A stretch of DNA of 64,000 nt from Gymnothorax reevesii (GCA_029721435.1 CM056592.1:34483611-34547610), one strand, 5' to 3'; shown: positions 50,568-64,000, numbered from the stretch's first letter. Notes: generated by a model from the sequence alone, not told the origin. A program made the numbers and translations.

Positions 50568-53500
50568 GTGAGAGAGAAGTTTCGGTAAGACTTTTCTGAA
50601 ATACACCGATGTTACAAAGGAAAACTGTGGCCGTTAAAACTCTCGCAGAAGCGTGAGAGACACAACACCGGGACGGTCCACGGGGAGAGACCCCGCTGCG
50701 AAATCTTTAAGAGCGAACAATGAATTTTAGCATCAAATGCCTCCCATGCTAATTCCCCCTCCTTATTGCTGAGTGGCTCTGTGCCAAAGTTGCAGGCTTT
50801 TTAATTCCAAAAATAGGACGCTATTTTCGTGAGCCCTTTGCGGCGGGACGGCGTTTTCTGATGTTTGTTTTGAAAATATGTATACCTGAGCAACTGTACC
50901 GCTGCGAATCCTCATAGTCAGGGCAGCGTGCTCATGGGCGCGATCAGAAGTTGTGAAAAATCCTTCCGCTTCACTCTTACTGACGAAAATAAGACAGCGT
51001 GCGATAATTGCCGAATTAACGGCGAGAGACAATGAGTGGCGTTTACTAGATTTGAGCCAATTAGAAAAAATTGGTGTTTTCCGTAACTCATGCCGTGCAC
51101 AGCCCCGGTATGGGGGCGGGGCCTGCTGCAGGAGGGGAAAGCAAGGTGAACGGCACGCGTGGCTGGCAGAACGTTAGCAGTGCCGCAATCCGACGGGAGC
51201 CGAAGAAAGGGCTCCGCTTGATCTTTTTGCATGAGCATAACTGCCTTGGCGAGCCATAAACAAGATTCTGTTTGGCCTTCTGCAGACAGCTCCATTAATT
51301 CCAGAGAGGCGAACGCTCGGTGCCCGGTCCATACAGGAAGGGCAATAGAAGCACCTGGACGGCGGTGTCGACGGGCACCTCGTCTTTCGGAGAAGAGGAT
51401 GAAGGTCTCTCTCCCCTTGTGCCTGCGTCTACACTGGAAACTGCCTCCCCTCTCTCCCACACTAATTACAGCTTCCCTCGAATGGGTCAGTCCCCCGGTG
51501 CGCCTCTCATGACTTCCTGAGTGGTGATTGTCAGAGCAAAATACAATCATTATAGTCATATTCCTCTCATTGATTAAACCGGTAAACATGCAGTCGGTCG
51601 GGTCAGACCTTGAACTTTGAAATATGGATTAGTGACCCGCCCCCTTTTATTGTTTTCACTGCAATAGCAGGTACTCAATACGCTGTCCTGCAGAATTACA
51701 GGCTTGAATGGCTGAAGTGTTGTTTGTTTTCCGTTGTCCACAATACTCGAATATCACCGTCTGAGATGTCGTCGCCTTTGTCCCCGGGCCCACACCACTA
51801 CACACATGACGCTGCAGGCATTAAGCATGGCCATTGGGTGGGAAACACTTCCTAGACTTCGACAAGGGAAAAACGCCTCAGTGCTAGCAGAAAGAGGGTA
51901 GGGGAACGCTGGGGATTCCCCGCTTTTGGGTGAATGATGGGGGGGGGGGAAGTTCTAATCAGCCGAGAGTGACAAGGACCTAAAACCAATTCCTGAGTGC
52001 TAATCCCCTCCAGAAGCACAGGGCTGGACAGCCCGGGAGATAAGTCCGCAGGTTAATGCACCGTGCTCTCCGCTGCAGCCACTGGGTGACAGCCCCTGAC
52101 AGGCAGACACGGGCGCCACGACTTGTTTATGCTAATGCCCTCGACCGAGCCCAGCCATCCCCCCTCCGGCTCCCCTCTCAGGGAGATAGAGACATTGGGG
52201 GTAGAGTGCCGTTCGGGCTGCACGATGCACCGGAGACCAGTCCGCCCAGCGTGGCAGCCACCGTCCGTGTCGGGACAAGGACGCCGAGCTCAGGCTGCCC
52301 GTGTCGGCGGGGGCAGAGAAATAAAAAAAATTGGGACCGGCCTTGTTTTTACAGCTGCCGTCAAGAGCACCTTTCCATCAGGGAGACTGAGCGCTGACCT
52401 GCTGTGCAGGAGAATGCTGCTTTTGTCCTGCGGCATGTTGACAAGGTCCCCACTGTCCCCTCTCCCAAACGAAGAGGCCACCCGTTCCTTGCATCCAATT
52501 TCTATGCAAAAAAAAAAAAAAAAGTGGCAATCATGAAAATCCCTGATCCCGGACTCGTCCTGCTGGTCGACTCTCTGAGTGGATGCGGAGCAGGGGCAAC
52601 ACAACCGCCAGGGACCATTACTCATACCAGCTTGCATATGGACGAGCAGTAAAGGGTGAGAGCAATGAATCACGAGCGAGCAGCCATCACACAGAAATTG
52701 ATGAAAAGCCAACGCATGGTTAAGTCTGATTTCATTTGCAAGCACAATTTTACCAGGGGGGGGGGTTACGATGCAGTGGGCTGTGAGGAGACAAACAACC
52801 GACCCATGCCTTAGATTTAATAAAATAAATACTACTAATGAATAATGGCATCATGACTTTGATTGAGTGTGTGCCCAGACAGGGTTGATCAACAATGCAA
52901 AAAGCATGAGAAACCACCTGTGAGAGGTCACGTCTCGTTCACCGCTTGTTTATGGCAAGGTGATACCTGACATGAATCAATAACAATATGCTTTTTAATT
53001 ATCCCACTGTTTTAATGCAAAGAGCTTTTTATTCTCACACAGACAAATGGTGGGGGGGTGGGGGGAGGCAATCGTACAAAGGTCATTTTTAACCGGGGAC
53101 GTGATCGTTATTCCATGTCTTTGGTGGTTCGGAATGCCTCCCATTACATTCCTCTAAAATTTCGGTTCGGGTTTAGATTTTTACTTATTGCAAACTCAAG
53201 TCTGTGCTCTTCCATAGAACAGAGTTGGACCGACATGATTCACTTAAATGGACCGGGTTTGGAAAAATTGTTTGCTAGCAATGCAAAGAGAGCATATTTG
53301 TACTCGTCATCATATGGTCAAGTGCATCCTGCAGATTGTATCGCTTTATACAATCGCAAAGACACTTGCATTTCAGCGCTCTGTCAGCCAGATCAACTCA
53401 CATTTTCCTCAGTGATGGTTTCCTCTCATGGTTAACTGATATTGAACACCATGTGACCTCCCTCTCATGAAATTTCACCTTTGTTTACTTAATTTACTAT

Positions 53501-55536
53501 AAAATACAATGTCAATATTTCATATGGCCTTTTACTCTCGTGTGATTTTTCTTCAGGATCGGCCGTGATGCCAAATAAGTGGTTTGTGCTTTTTAAGCTC
53601 TGTCATAACCTCACCCGTTATGAGTTTGTATTGGACCAGTAACCTGGGGAGAACTGGAGAGCAGTGTATAGCTGCGCCACGCAATAGATCAGCCTCTCGA
53701 TTCGTCTTGCCAATGTCTCCTCTGAGCCTCCGCCCTAATGTGCGTAAACCATTTCAGCCTTCCATTCTAATTTGATAATAATGATATTTGCTGCGGACGA
53801 CCTCTGCTTGCACAGTGTAATTACCCTCGCTTTATATGATCTCCGTTATAGGAAATCAATGCCGATAAGAGGACCCCATCACAGCTTATTATTATCACCG
53901 TTCGGCTTTAGTTACAGCATTGTTTTATTTCATACGCCGTCATTCCCAGTTGGCTTTACGGCCTGTTTTTCAGGGGCTGCGTTGGCGGAGTCGTCGATGG
54001 AGCTGAAGCAGCGCTCGTTGTCTTGATCGGCCATTTTCTCTCTTCGCGAAGGCGTTAAGGGGCACTCGAAAGAGCTGGTCCCATCTTCCAATAACACGGC
54101 AAACTTCAATATAGCCTCTGAGCGGATTTATTTCCACTTAGTGCATCAGCGACACCGAAGACACGTCCATTACACTCGACAGGATTTTATTTTTCCCTCA
54201 GAAAGACCTTCTTCATTAAACACTCATATATGGTCAAGAACCCACGAAATAGAAAAGGTGCCCTCGTGACCTGTTCCCCAAGCAGCCCTGATCGCGATGC
54301 CTCGACGAGGCCATTCTTTCCCTCCAACAAGGGCACACGTGGCCACTGATCTGAGGATTATTGTCATTATAACTGCGTTATGGGATACGAGTTTGTTATT
54401 CATTAAACTACTTTCATGCTTCAACCGTGGTCTCTTGGCCATTTCTGCCCAGCTGTTAGCACTTGCATTATCCGCCTATCCGTGACAGAGGAGCTCCCTC
54501 GCTCTACAGATTGTGGGTTTGTCTCGAAATGGTGATGACAAATCATTTTTTCCTCCTTCAGATGGAATCCTCCATTTAGGACTTGAATGTGTTTTTCAGG
54601 AATGCTGCCACGAGCGGGAGTGCACCTTCCTTGTTTAAACTATACCTGGTGTGCCGTCTGTATTGAGCCATGATGCCGGTTCAATTGCTCCCGAGCAATC
54701 TTCTCTTATTGATTTCTGTAAAAGATCTGGCTCCGACGGCAGCTTGAAGGAACCGTGTTTTTCATTAGGTTGTGCGGTAAGAGAGGTGCAGGAGAAATAA
54801 TAACCCCAGTAGTTATTGCTCTCGGAATCGGACGATGGAATTTATCTGCAATGTACAGTGCCAAAAGGTCAGATGTGCTTTGTGAGACAGGTGTGTGCTA
54901 TGAAAATACTTGATTGTTTCTGTTTCTGATGGCGGAGACCGAGGACTACAGCAATTAGTCTGCGTAGAGGGTACAGTCAAGTCAGAGGAGGGGGGATATT
55001 TTGTGCTATAGACGAAGAACAAAGGAGAATGTTTGTGGAGAAAGTCGCAGCTCTAAGTTCAGGGTCAGTGACTGAACTTTAACACAGCCTGAATAATAAA
55101 GATAGCCCAGTAGAACAACTCAGACTTAGACCAACTCAATCCACACACTTAGGGAAGTGTAAACTGTTTGAGCAGGACCCGGGGGGAAATTCACTCCAGC
55201 CTTAGTCTGCACACGTAATAATATTATTGATCTTTAAATTCGCACATAATGATTATACCTGAATATGCATGTTTACAAATTAAGAACTAATTTTTATCTC
55301 TTTATTACAAAAGGTGTCATAACTTCTGTGTGAATTCTTCCTATTCAACAACTTGCATGTCTGTTAGAAGTATGTCTCCTTTCGATTCGTTTACATCTTG
55401 TGTGTTTGCCACGCCTCGGCTGTGTCTTATTTCATCGTTATTTCCTAATGGCCATGTGACGTGTATTTAAGTCCAGGCTTGGTGTCGCAAGTTGCTGGAT
55501 TGTAATTTGCCTTTTGTGCTTAGAACCAGTCAATAT
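50568..55536. other. Mostly unique noncoding DNA
   Basis: The sequence is less repetitive and more GC-rich than the left half. The longest frame in the window (50918-51589, minus, 223 codons) lies here, but it has no domain, has heavily used overlapping frames, and lies in CpG-richer DNA. I see no support for it as a gene. No transposon was recognised. It may contain regulatory sequence. Confidence 0.45.
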
Positions 55537-56087
55537 CAGAGATGCTAAGTCTCACGCATTTGGCGTAGGTCTTACGCATTTTTTAGGCTTATTCACCGGA
55601 GTCCGTAATTATTCATTGAACGCTTAATGAGATTCTCATGCGGAATTAAAATCCTTGTGCATTGAAGTTTCAGTTTCACTTGCGTAAAGCCGCAACTCAT
55701 CACAAGTCACACGGAAAGCGATTATGACTCAAGACTTCTCGTGCTTCTCTTTACTGAGGGATTGTAAACAGTGCATGTGTTTCATGATCGTTTGAATTGT
55801 TTTAATGAAATAAGACCACTTGAAACGTTCTTATGCAATTCCATTGCTTTCAATCCCTCAGTAAAGTCAAGCGTGAGAATTCCCGAGTCATAGTCGATTT
55901 CCGTGTCATTAGCGGGTAAATCCACCGTAATGCACGTGAAACTGATTAACTTGATGCACGATGACTTAAATTCCGCGAGTGAATTTCTTCAGTGCGCTTT
56001 GATTGAATAATTGCTGATTACGGCACAGGAACGTCACGCCACTAAGAGGAGAAACTCACGCCTAAGACGTAAGCCTTGGCATCTCTG
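55537..56087. mobile_element. Second foldback element, related to the core of 6084-7009
   Basis: 551 bp with inverted ends CAGAGATGCTAAG on the left and the complement of CAGAGATGCCAAG on the right. Both halves are complementary throughout. The inner sequence (for example TTATGCAATTCCATTGCTT near 55829) is shared with 6241-6853. The flanks CAATAT and CAGTAT match at 5 of 6 positions, so the duplication is uncertain. No coding capacity. Confidence 0.75.
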
Positions 56088-59000
56088 CAGTATTCTGGAT
56101 AGAAACTCATTGTCTTTATTAAGTGTTACGTGTAGTTAAATGACAGCTATTTCCCGAGGCTTTCCTCTTAACTTAATAGGCTCAAAAAAACTCCAAGCCT
56201 ACTCAAGGTCCAGTATCAGGACCATGCTGTCGCTAACCTTTCCAAGTACGTTCCAAGCTCCTAATTCTCCTACGGACATCAGTATTGGAACCAAGTTCCC
56301 CTAGTCCATTTTCCTGTGGGACTGTTCGGTGCTGGCAAAATGTACTCCACTTGGCTGTTATCCTGGAAGCCACTGGCCGGGCGATTGACAGCTCAGCTTT
56401 GCTAATAAAATCTGAACTTTACTGCGCGATCCTCACCTGGGGTTACTCTCACCCCACCCCTCCGGGGCTCCATCCCCAAATGACCATATAAGCTGCCAAT
56501 AACAGTACCTATTGGATTGTACTCTGCCTCTGCCCTTAATTCCTGGTCTGGAACATAACGAGAGGATGGAGCAATTAATCTTTTTATTGTGCTGCATTGG
56601 TGAGTTCACTTCTTCCTTGATTAAGAGTGCTATTGGTGTACTGAAGTTGATATTTGTCTCAGTCCTTGAAGCTCAAGCAGGGATTTCTGTTTCTGAGCTC
56701 TGAAGGAAGCTGTATCATTATGTCTGTTCATCAGCTCTGTTTTCTACGCAGGCGCGGCTGTGTTTCATCTCTTTCGTGAGTTTTGTCAAATCATTTTTGG
56801 TCTCCTCTGTTGAAGACACTCATATCCCTTAGAAGGCCCAAGTCTGGTCATTGCTGTCCTGGAGAGGGAGTCCAGAGCAGAACCTGCTTGATTTCAGAAG
56901 GTCTTGTCCGACTGGGTAACATTTAATAAGACAATTGGTTTATTGAGCCACCCCTGGGACCCACCTCAGGACAGACAGTAAGTCACTCATTGTTCTCGGC
57001 TCACCACGTAAGGTTCCCGAGGGCCCTTGTTAGGGTTGCAAAGGGCGGCAACGTTCCTCGTAACTGTCAGTAATTTCCTGGAATTGGGGAGTTTATAATC
57101 CACATACTTCAAAACTCGCACAAAAATGAAGTATTTTCCTCATTACTGTTCTAACACCTGAGATTTAGAGCATGATTTTTGTAGGTGCAGGTCTTTGCGG
57201 TATAATAAACATGTATCCACCTCGCCTCACCCCCCACCCCCCAAACTATGAACAGAGGACCAAGTTCAAATGTAAAGGTTGCAAGTTAATAAACTCCACA
57301 CATTTTTTCTTGGGAAGGTCAGGAATGTTATTAGTGGACCAAATTGAAAATGAATGGCTAGTTCATAGAACCTGAACACCACATATACTGAATCTGTTGA
57401 GTGTCTATCTGAAGATCAGACTAGCTGTACTTGAGATAATTAGTCTTTATCAAGCCAGTCAAGAAGACACCTTTGTTTTACTGTATTTTTGCTCTAAATA
57501 TGTACGTATAATGTAAATATGTAGGTATTTCTAATGCATAGGCCTTTCCTGTGGTTGTGCTAGAAGAAAATTAATGTGATAAATAGTATGTTTCCTTACT
57601 TAATATGCGTTTTGTGCATTTAGATACAAACACAAATAAATCTATTTGCCTTCTGATGAAACCAGCGTCATGTTTATTGACATTTCTTCAAAGCCATTTG
57701 AGTTTTGAATTTGAGTTGTAAATATTTTCGCTTGTTTAATCAACACCCACTTCTCGAGGCTGGATGAGTCGCTCGTTTGCATATCGCGCCCCGGTTCTCT
57801 TTCAGTCTGTGTCAAACTTCATCTGTTGCATCCACCAGTAAATTCTGCCTGATGTGCATTACTGCTTCAATCAGGATACAAACATGGGGAACCATGGCGA
57901 CAACAGCCTGTTGTTTGTCCTTTTAATTTGCAGCAGTTTAAGAGCAATTTTAGTCTAATGTCCGTCTACATTTCTATTCGGTCACCATGATGTTTGCCCT
58001 CCACCCAGTGATTTATTGCCTGTGTTGAGCTTTGCTAACAATGATTACACTGGCAAAACCTCCCCCTCCCTCGATACTTGGCCATATAGTGGGTCTTCTG
58101 GTTCTGTCTATGAATCTAGTTTTACATCTTACTCAGATGTGATATCATCATAGCGGTTAGACTTAATATATGAATATAGAGTGCTACATGGCTTGAAATC
58201 CAGAAAAAGTAAAACTGTCCACCCTAGGCCATAATGTCCCCATAAAGCGGTAGATAAATATGGGGCTTTGCGATTTGATTTCAATGTTTTGACAGCTGTC
58301 TGTTTCATTAAACACAAATAATGTTGCCTTGTACTTTACAAAGTATGTTTGACAGTTCAGCCTGCTTTACTCGCACAAACGTGGGTTTTACCACGGAAAC
58401 TGGAGAATGATTGACATTCCGGTGAGAATAAACAGTTGATTTCTGCAATCACATACCACACATGTGGGTTAACAATGATATATTGTTAGCCTAATAGCAT
58501 AGTTGCCCAAGTCATATTTGAGAATTTTTGGAAAACAAGAAAACGAGCACCTTATTGATATTGCAACAGTAAGGCAAAACATGACTTATGCTATGAGGTG
58601 AACGATATATACAGGAAATGTGCAACTGATGTCATGATTGAACCATTATTTATGATAGAATATAAGCACATAAAATTGCTTTCTCATAATAGCTCTTTGC
58701 TTTTGAAAGTTCAATTCTCAAGCCAGTTATTACAATAATACACATGTATCATGGCAAAAACCAACATTGTCTAGTTTGATCCCTGCTGCTTTCACAGGGA
58801 GTTGCTAATTCATCAAGATAATTTATGCATAATTCATTAGCTCAGGTACTCTCTGGTGTGTGTTTGTGGTTGTAGTTGTGTAGTTGGTACGTAGCATTTC
58901 TTCTCATTTAATTTAATTGGTACATTCCGGCCTTCCCTAGGATGTTTTCAGTCAGGTTGTTTAAAATGTATTATTTCTAACTTGCTAAACTGCTGATTCA

Positions 59001-60019
59001 CGGCAAAATGCTAAACTGAGAGAGTTTATTTCACAATTCCACACACTCTTGTCTCCACGTAGCAAAAAAATAAAGGTCTGAAAAATGGAGAGCAACAATT
59101 AATCAAATAATTCACCCCAAGAGGTTTGTCCCGAGATCCGTCCAAGATAAAATGGAGGACGGCTTCAAAGCCAATCTTGGGTTTTATTGCAAGAGGTTGG
59201 GGCTGTTCGTTTCTTCCCCTCATGCTTCTAATATTGAAAAAAAAAAAAATAGAGGTATTGATTTTCCGTCAGTTTTTCACTCTGGGGGGAATATTAGAAT
59301 GGACAGTCAGATGTCTAATGTCTGACTGTCCTGGATGCCTTGCTCCTTGAAGAAGTTGTACTGCAAATGGATGAAAATGTTTGTCAATTCCCAGGGTCGG
59401 AATATCAAAGCGTCTTTGATGGGCAGCGGAGGATGGAGTCGGTTTTGGACGGAGCCTGTGTGATGAGAGTTTGTTTCTCAAGCGCAGAAAACACGGGTCA
59501 CTTGTTCATGCCTGGCTGGATCCAGTATAGGGCAAAAACATCCAATTTAAGTCAGAGGTAACTGTAGCACAAAATATGCTGCAGACCGTGTCTTCCTGCA
59601 AATAAGTGTACTCTCAATAAGTGTTTTTTTCAATATATTTGCCTTTTGGTTAAGGTGCTGTAGCAATCAAGGAATTGAGAATGGTTTGTGAACTAATCAG
59701 GAACTGGTTACGTCATAGAATTTAGCGTCCTTAATTCACGACTGCAAACTTGGTCGTTACACTGGCTGCAAATTGTTCAACCTGCTGGTGCCCAAGAACT
59801 GAACTTCTGTGAGCCAGAAAGTATTCGCTGAAGGCTGATGGAAATCAGCTCAGGCCATAGTTTTTATACCGCTTGCGTCTTATAGCGAGATCTGAGTGGC
59901 CTTCCTTCAGCCCCGCACAATCTACGATGCGCATTTGTCTTCACGTGACCTACGCAGAAGAATACGGTAAATTTAAGGGTGTGACTGTCTGTGCCACTCA
60001 TATGCTGGAATGCAAGGGT
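56088..60019. other. Mostly unique noncoding DNA
   Basis: No gene recognised. The part at 57690-57960 is repeat-free and carries an octamer-like TTTGCATAT (57776-57784) and an RFX X-box-like ACCATGGCGACAAC (57891-57904), so it is a candidate conserved regulatory element. The frames here are short and unconvincing. Confidence 0.45.
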
Positions 60020-60560
60020 GCGCCGGACGAGTCCAGGCGGCCGCTAATCTTTAATTGAATCCATACCAGGGAGGGTGGCTCCTATCCTTTTCTCCTGACA
60101 GGTAAGACGGCGGAGCTACGAGCTCCGATCGACCGCCGTGGCAACGAGACGAAAAAGACGGAGAGAGGGAAGAGGCGAGAGCGAAGGGGGGAGGGTGCGG
60201 GGGTACGGGGGTGTGGGGATAGGGGGACTGAGAAGGGGAAAAATGAGACAGAAAAGCGATTGGGACTGACTTTGGAGGGAGGTCACTTTGAAACTCGTCC
60301 CGAGCGATTGTTACAAAGCTGCGTTTTTCTGAGGACACCCTTGAGATGGGCACTGAAAGGTTATGGTGCGGCCCAGCGCTGCGTATTAATGGCGACTCCA
60401 GCTGAACTAATACAGTTTGGAAGGGTTATAACCCCCCGGGTGCCTGTAGAGCAGAATGCTTAAGTAAACGTGAGGCTCCCTGTCCTGCTCGCGGAACGCC
60501 CTGGGTCCACTAGCCCTCGCTCAAGGTTAGCGGCGCCGAAGGCTGGGAGAAATGCAGCCA
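60020..60560. promoter_or_regulatory. GC-rich, CpG-richer segment
   Basis: The densest GC stretch in the right half. It has a donor-like CTCCTGACAG|GTAAGA near 60103, a small dyad CGGAGCTACGAGCTCCG near 60112-60128, a GTGGCAACG motif near 60138 and a G-rich purine run at 60150-60240. It could be a CpG island or promoter with a first exon ending near 60102, but no coding start was identified. Confidence 0.3.
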
Positions 60561-62361
60561 TCAGTAACGATTTCAAACAATAACAGGACCTGCCAGCCGT
60601 GGAAAAAAACTTACTCCGTATTTCTTTCGCTTACCTTTTTTTTTTCGTTCTTACTTTCTTTTTCCACTTTACCAGTGGTAAATTGTCTTTTCAAAGTGCC
60701 GGATTGAATGAAGAGGAAATGTGTCTCCTTGAGCTTGTCATTGAGGTCCTCGCTGCGGAGGGATAAGAGGGAAGTTGTGAAACTTTTATTCTGGAGGGTT
60801 CTTCAAATGTGGGGCAGCTGTTCGCCTGTGTGGATGGCGGGTTATCTTTTTACTCGTGGTGAACTGAAAGATCCCCCGCCAGATCACTAACATTTGTCAT
60901 TAGCAATACTTTCACACTCCTCCTCTCTCTGGTCTTGCTCTCGCGGGGTGAGACACCAGGCTTGTGATCTCCGGGCAAGAGGCCCGTCTCTTTCTTCCTG
61001 GAGCAGCCATGTGAAAAATGCACACTCTGCTTTCTCCATTTCTTTGCTGGAGGAAAATTCCAGATCTTTGGTTCCTTGTGCACGTAGAAACACTCGAAAG
61101 ATATGCTCGGAAGTGCTTACCAGCCCGCTGCCAAGGTGGACGTTGAGTTATAACTAGACTGAGCTTTTGTGAAGCTATTAGAATTTATAACACAATACAG
61201 GTTGTTTTGTTTTCGCTTGTTTTTGAGGAAACCCAAAAACAGGGGCATTATAAATTTTCGAAAAAAATGAAGAAACAAACTCGTCGTCTGCCTCAACAAA
61301 CTCGTGTCATGTGCTGTGCTGCGTATTATTTAATGGGTCCTTCCCTGGTGATATGATACAGTTTTGTATCCATACCTTGTGCTATCGTTGATGTTGTTTT
61401 GCGATTCCTCAACAAATAAAATATTTATTAGAAATAGTATAAACTGGGACAGATCTGCTCTTGGGGCCTGTGGAGCTTTAATGAAAGGGATGCTGACAGA
61501 CCTTCTTGTGTAGTTAAACAGCGAAGTAGTGTTACACAACGCCGTCTCCGAAGAGTTAACCCGACCACCGAGACGAGCCGCGCCCACAACTTGAAAATAA
61601 TGACTCTGGGAGAATAGGAGTGTTTTTTTTTTCTTTGTTCATCCTCCTTAGTGGTTATGTAGATTTTGCAAATGCTCACTTCTCAAGAAAAAATTGTATT
61701 TTAATGATGTGCAAGGGAACCGGTTTATTAGTTGTTATGGAAACTGCAGCGGCAGCTTAACACAAAGATTTCATCTTCTTCCCTGGTCTTTACATAGCAC
61801 TGCCACACGTTACACCGCAGCCTTTACACGGTACCGTTACGCCGTCTGACCGGACTGCTGACTGAGGCAGTGCACCTCACCCGCGACCCACACTGACCTA
61901 TGGAGTGATTTTCACTCCGACTGCATTAGATGCCCAAGTTAAATGCTACATCTGATAACTCTGAATGACGTCTCGCATGAGAGAGGATCTCTGTCGGTGC
62001 TGCAACTGAATTCGCCAGACAAGGCTCTGTATCTGGAGTGAAGTCTGAGCTGTGTGTGAGTACTGCGAAAAGAAAAATCTCGCAAGCATTTTATTCTTGT
62101 ATTTAAACCTCATACATTTATTTAACTTACTTTTTTCTCTTCGATACAAAACAAAATCTGCCAGTGCAGTGAGATAATTTTGGCTCATTTCTAGATTTGT
62201 CCATGGGGTAATAAAATTTCACTTGTCACTTGTCAAGCACAAAGTAACTTGAAATTAACCAATATTTTCTAGTTGTACTTGTGAGAGAAAAAATGGGAAG
62301 TTAAGTTTCACAATAGTATTAAATGACTTATTAGGATAGATAGTTTTGTTTTGCAGTGTCT
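60561..62361. other. Noncoding stretch
   Basis: No gene or clear mobile element. Frames near 60850-61157 overlap on both strands and match nothing. Confidence 0.45.
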
Positions 62362-62405
62362 GTGTGTGTGTTTTTGTGAGAGTGTGTGTGTATCTGTGCG
62401 TACAG

Positions 62406-62443
<38 letters not shown>

Positions 62444-62520
62444 GTGTGCGTGCGTGCGTGAGTATGTGTGTGTGTCTGTGTGTGAGTGCATGTGTGCGTG
62501 TGTGCATTTGTGAGTTCACA
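62362..62520 (+). repeat. GT microsatellite
   Basis: A long GTGTGTG tract with a pure core at about 62412-62438. A short CA-rich tract follows at 62774-62822. Confidence 0.95.
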
Positions 62521-63889
62521 TGCTTGTACTCCTGTTTGTAAATGGAGCGCAGTCTCATACATATGTGGGTTCTCTCCGTGCCCTGTGTTGATGCGGGGGC
62601 AGGGCGTGAGAGGCACTTCCTGACTCTCAGTGTGTGCTCATGGACAGCACTGATTTGCAGGAAATACAACAGCTGCGCGATTCCGGCAGCTCAGCTGGCC
62701 ACCCTCGACCTCACACTGTGGAGAGGCCTGGATTCTAAACACACTGTAGCCTCGTGTCAGTGCGTGTCTGTGCACGCACTCACACACACAAGCACACAAA
62801 CACACACGTGTGCACACTCTCACCCACAGTACACTGATATACATATGTCGTAGTCTACATATGTGTACACTAACCCCACCGCAGATGTCCCCTTTCCACA
62901 CTGTCATACTTACTATCCTGTTATCATCTTGGTCATAATGCAGGTCACTACATGCTGTATGTCAATGGAATCCTTTTCTAATGGTAATAACGTATTATGA
63001 AGTGACGGTTTGTAGTGTGGAAATGCAGTTTGATTTCACGTTATTTTTCCAGCATTATTCATTTCATGCGAGGTCAAAGAGGAGAGCTAACTTTTCAAAC
63101 TTAATTCAGTTCATAATGTAAAATTTAAATCAGTAGATTGTCGTTTAAAAAGAGTTTATGTGTTTGTAAGGAACCCATCACTGTATCCTGTTTGAGAATG
63201 TTGGCTGGTGTTTCTATCGGAAAGAATATTTATTTATAAAGCACTTGTTGGAAAATGGTCACCTTAAACTACCTCTTTCCTGGTCAGACCGTCAGGGACT
63301 TGCTGAACTTGGTCACACACTTGTACCCAAAGTTAACTCTGAATCTGAAAAGGCTGTTTTTAGTTTTCATGCCCTTGACACATGGAATAAGGGTTTTAAA
63401 AATAGACACTCTTGCAAGCTACACATTTCAGGGGCAAGATTTTAAACCTTTCTAAAACATGATGTAATTATTAGCTTTCATCTTCAAGTGGAAGAAGTGA
63501 TTAGTACCTGTCAATTCAGCCTTTTATTTGTTTACATTTTTTTTTGCAAGTGTTGTTTTATCACAATATCGTATTTATCAATTGCCATTTGTTTTGAATT
63601 GTATTTCAAGTTCCTGTTAGATTCTTTTGTAATTAAGGTTTTCATTTTTTTTAATAATTGATTATTATTGATTATTATTTATTATTGATATATTTAAGCT
63701 CGGTCTTTCTTGAAAATTAGATCTTTATCCGAGTGCGTTTCACCTGAATAAATAAAGATAATATACATGAACAAACCGATATAGATTTAGTCCTGACATC
63801 ACATTATGATTAGTTACTCATTTATTTTTTTATAGTCAAGCAAAATTAGAGGTTTTATTTCACATTTTGTCTACAAAGCACATATTTGT
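62521..63889. other. Noncoding stretch
   Basis: Nothing recognisable beyond A/T-rich sequence and a TTATTGATTATTATT run near 63653-63690. Confidence 0.45.
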
Positions 63890-64000
63890 TTTTAATAATA
63901 ATGCATCCGTTTTATATAGCGCTTTTCTGGACTCTAAAAGACGCTTCCAATGGATACATTATTCATTCACTCACACATTCACGCTCTGATGGTGGTAAAT
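63890..64000 (+). repeat. Start of a common fish interspersed repeat, cut by window end
   Basis: Reads TTTTATATAGCGCTTTTCTG, then GACTCTAAAAGACGCTTCCA, and ends in CATTCACTC units. This string is a frequent dispersed repeat in fish genomes. Only its start is in the window. Confidence 0.6.

Noticed and set aside
50918..51589. Longest open frame in the window (223 codons, minus strand)
   Set aside because: No recognisable domain, biased toward basic and Ser residues as expected from GC-richer random DNA, overlapped by other frames on both strands, and no splice or start context.
1..64000. Bacterial-type systems, CRISPR arrays, rRNA or tRNA genes
   Set aside because: The window shows spliced vertebrate coding sequence and eukaryotic transposons throughout. 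No spaced short repeats of CRISPR type and no cloverleaf with intact A and B boxes were found.

Overview
The window is vertebrate nuclear DNA. It is almost certainly from a ray-finned fish, probably a teleost, although the exact species cannot be told from the sequence. Three things support this: an intron-containing gene with canonical GT-AG splicing, several DNA transposon families typical of fish genomes (Tc1 elements with TA target duplications, hAT, piggyBac-type TTAA elements), and fish-type LINE remnants. No bacterial features, rRNA, tRNA genes or CRISPR arrays were seen.

One cellular protein-coding gene can be read completely. It is an ENPP7-like gene (alkaline sphingomyelinase / ectonucleotide phosphodiesterase family member 7) on the minus strand, with five coding exons between 22125 and 7112. 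The spliced frame is open for 455 codons and keeps a signal peptide, the nucleophile Thr, all six metal ligands and a C-terminal membrane anchor. Its introns and 3' flank are heavily invaded. Two copies of one Tc1 family lie in opposite orientation on either side of exons 2-3, a TTAA MITE lies in intron 4, and a 926 bp foldback hAT-type element starts 102 bp after the stop codon.

Layout. 1-4.8 kb is a transposon graveyard: a decayed hAT transposase and three Tc1/mariner remnants head to tail. 4.8-7.1 kb is the 3' flank of ENPP7 with the foldback element. 7.1-22.1 kb is ENPP7. 22.1-36.8 kb is upstream noncoding DNA with MITEs, a Tc1 deletion derivative, another Tc1 copy and two LINE fragments. 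36,871-44,386 is a complete LTR retrotransposon: 1,587 bp LTRs with no length difference, a CCAT target duplication, a primer-binding site and polypurine tract that place it on the minus strand, and no gag or pol. That makes it a young non-autonomous (LARD-type) element. 44.4-49 kb holds older repeats, a dead Tc1 interrupted by a small unassigned transposon, and another MITE. 49-64 kb is mostly unique noncoding DNA with GT microsatellites, a second foldback element and possible regulatory or untranslated-exon sequence.

The most interesting observations are the coding-free LTR element, the concentric foldback elements, the five-copy TTAA hairpin MITE family, and the inverted Tc1 pair around ENPP7 exons 2-3. 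All splice junctions and family assignments were read by eye and have not been checked by alignment or transcript data.
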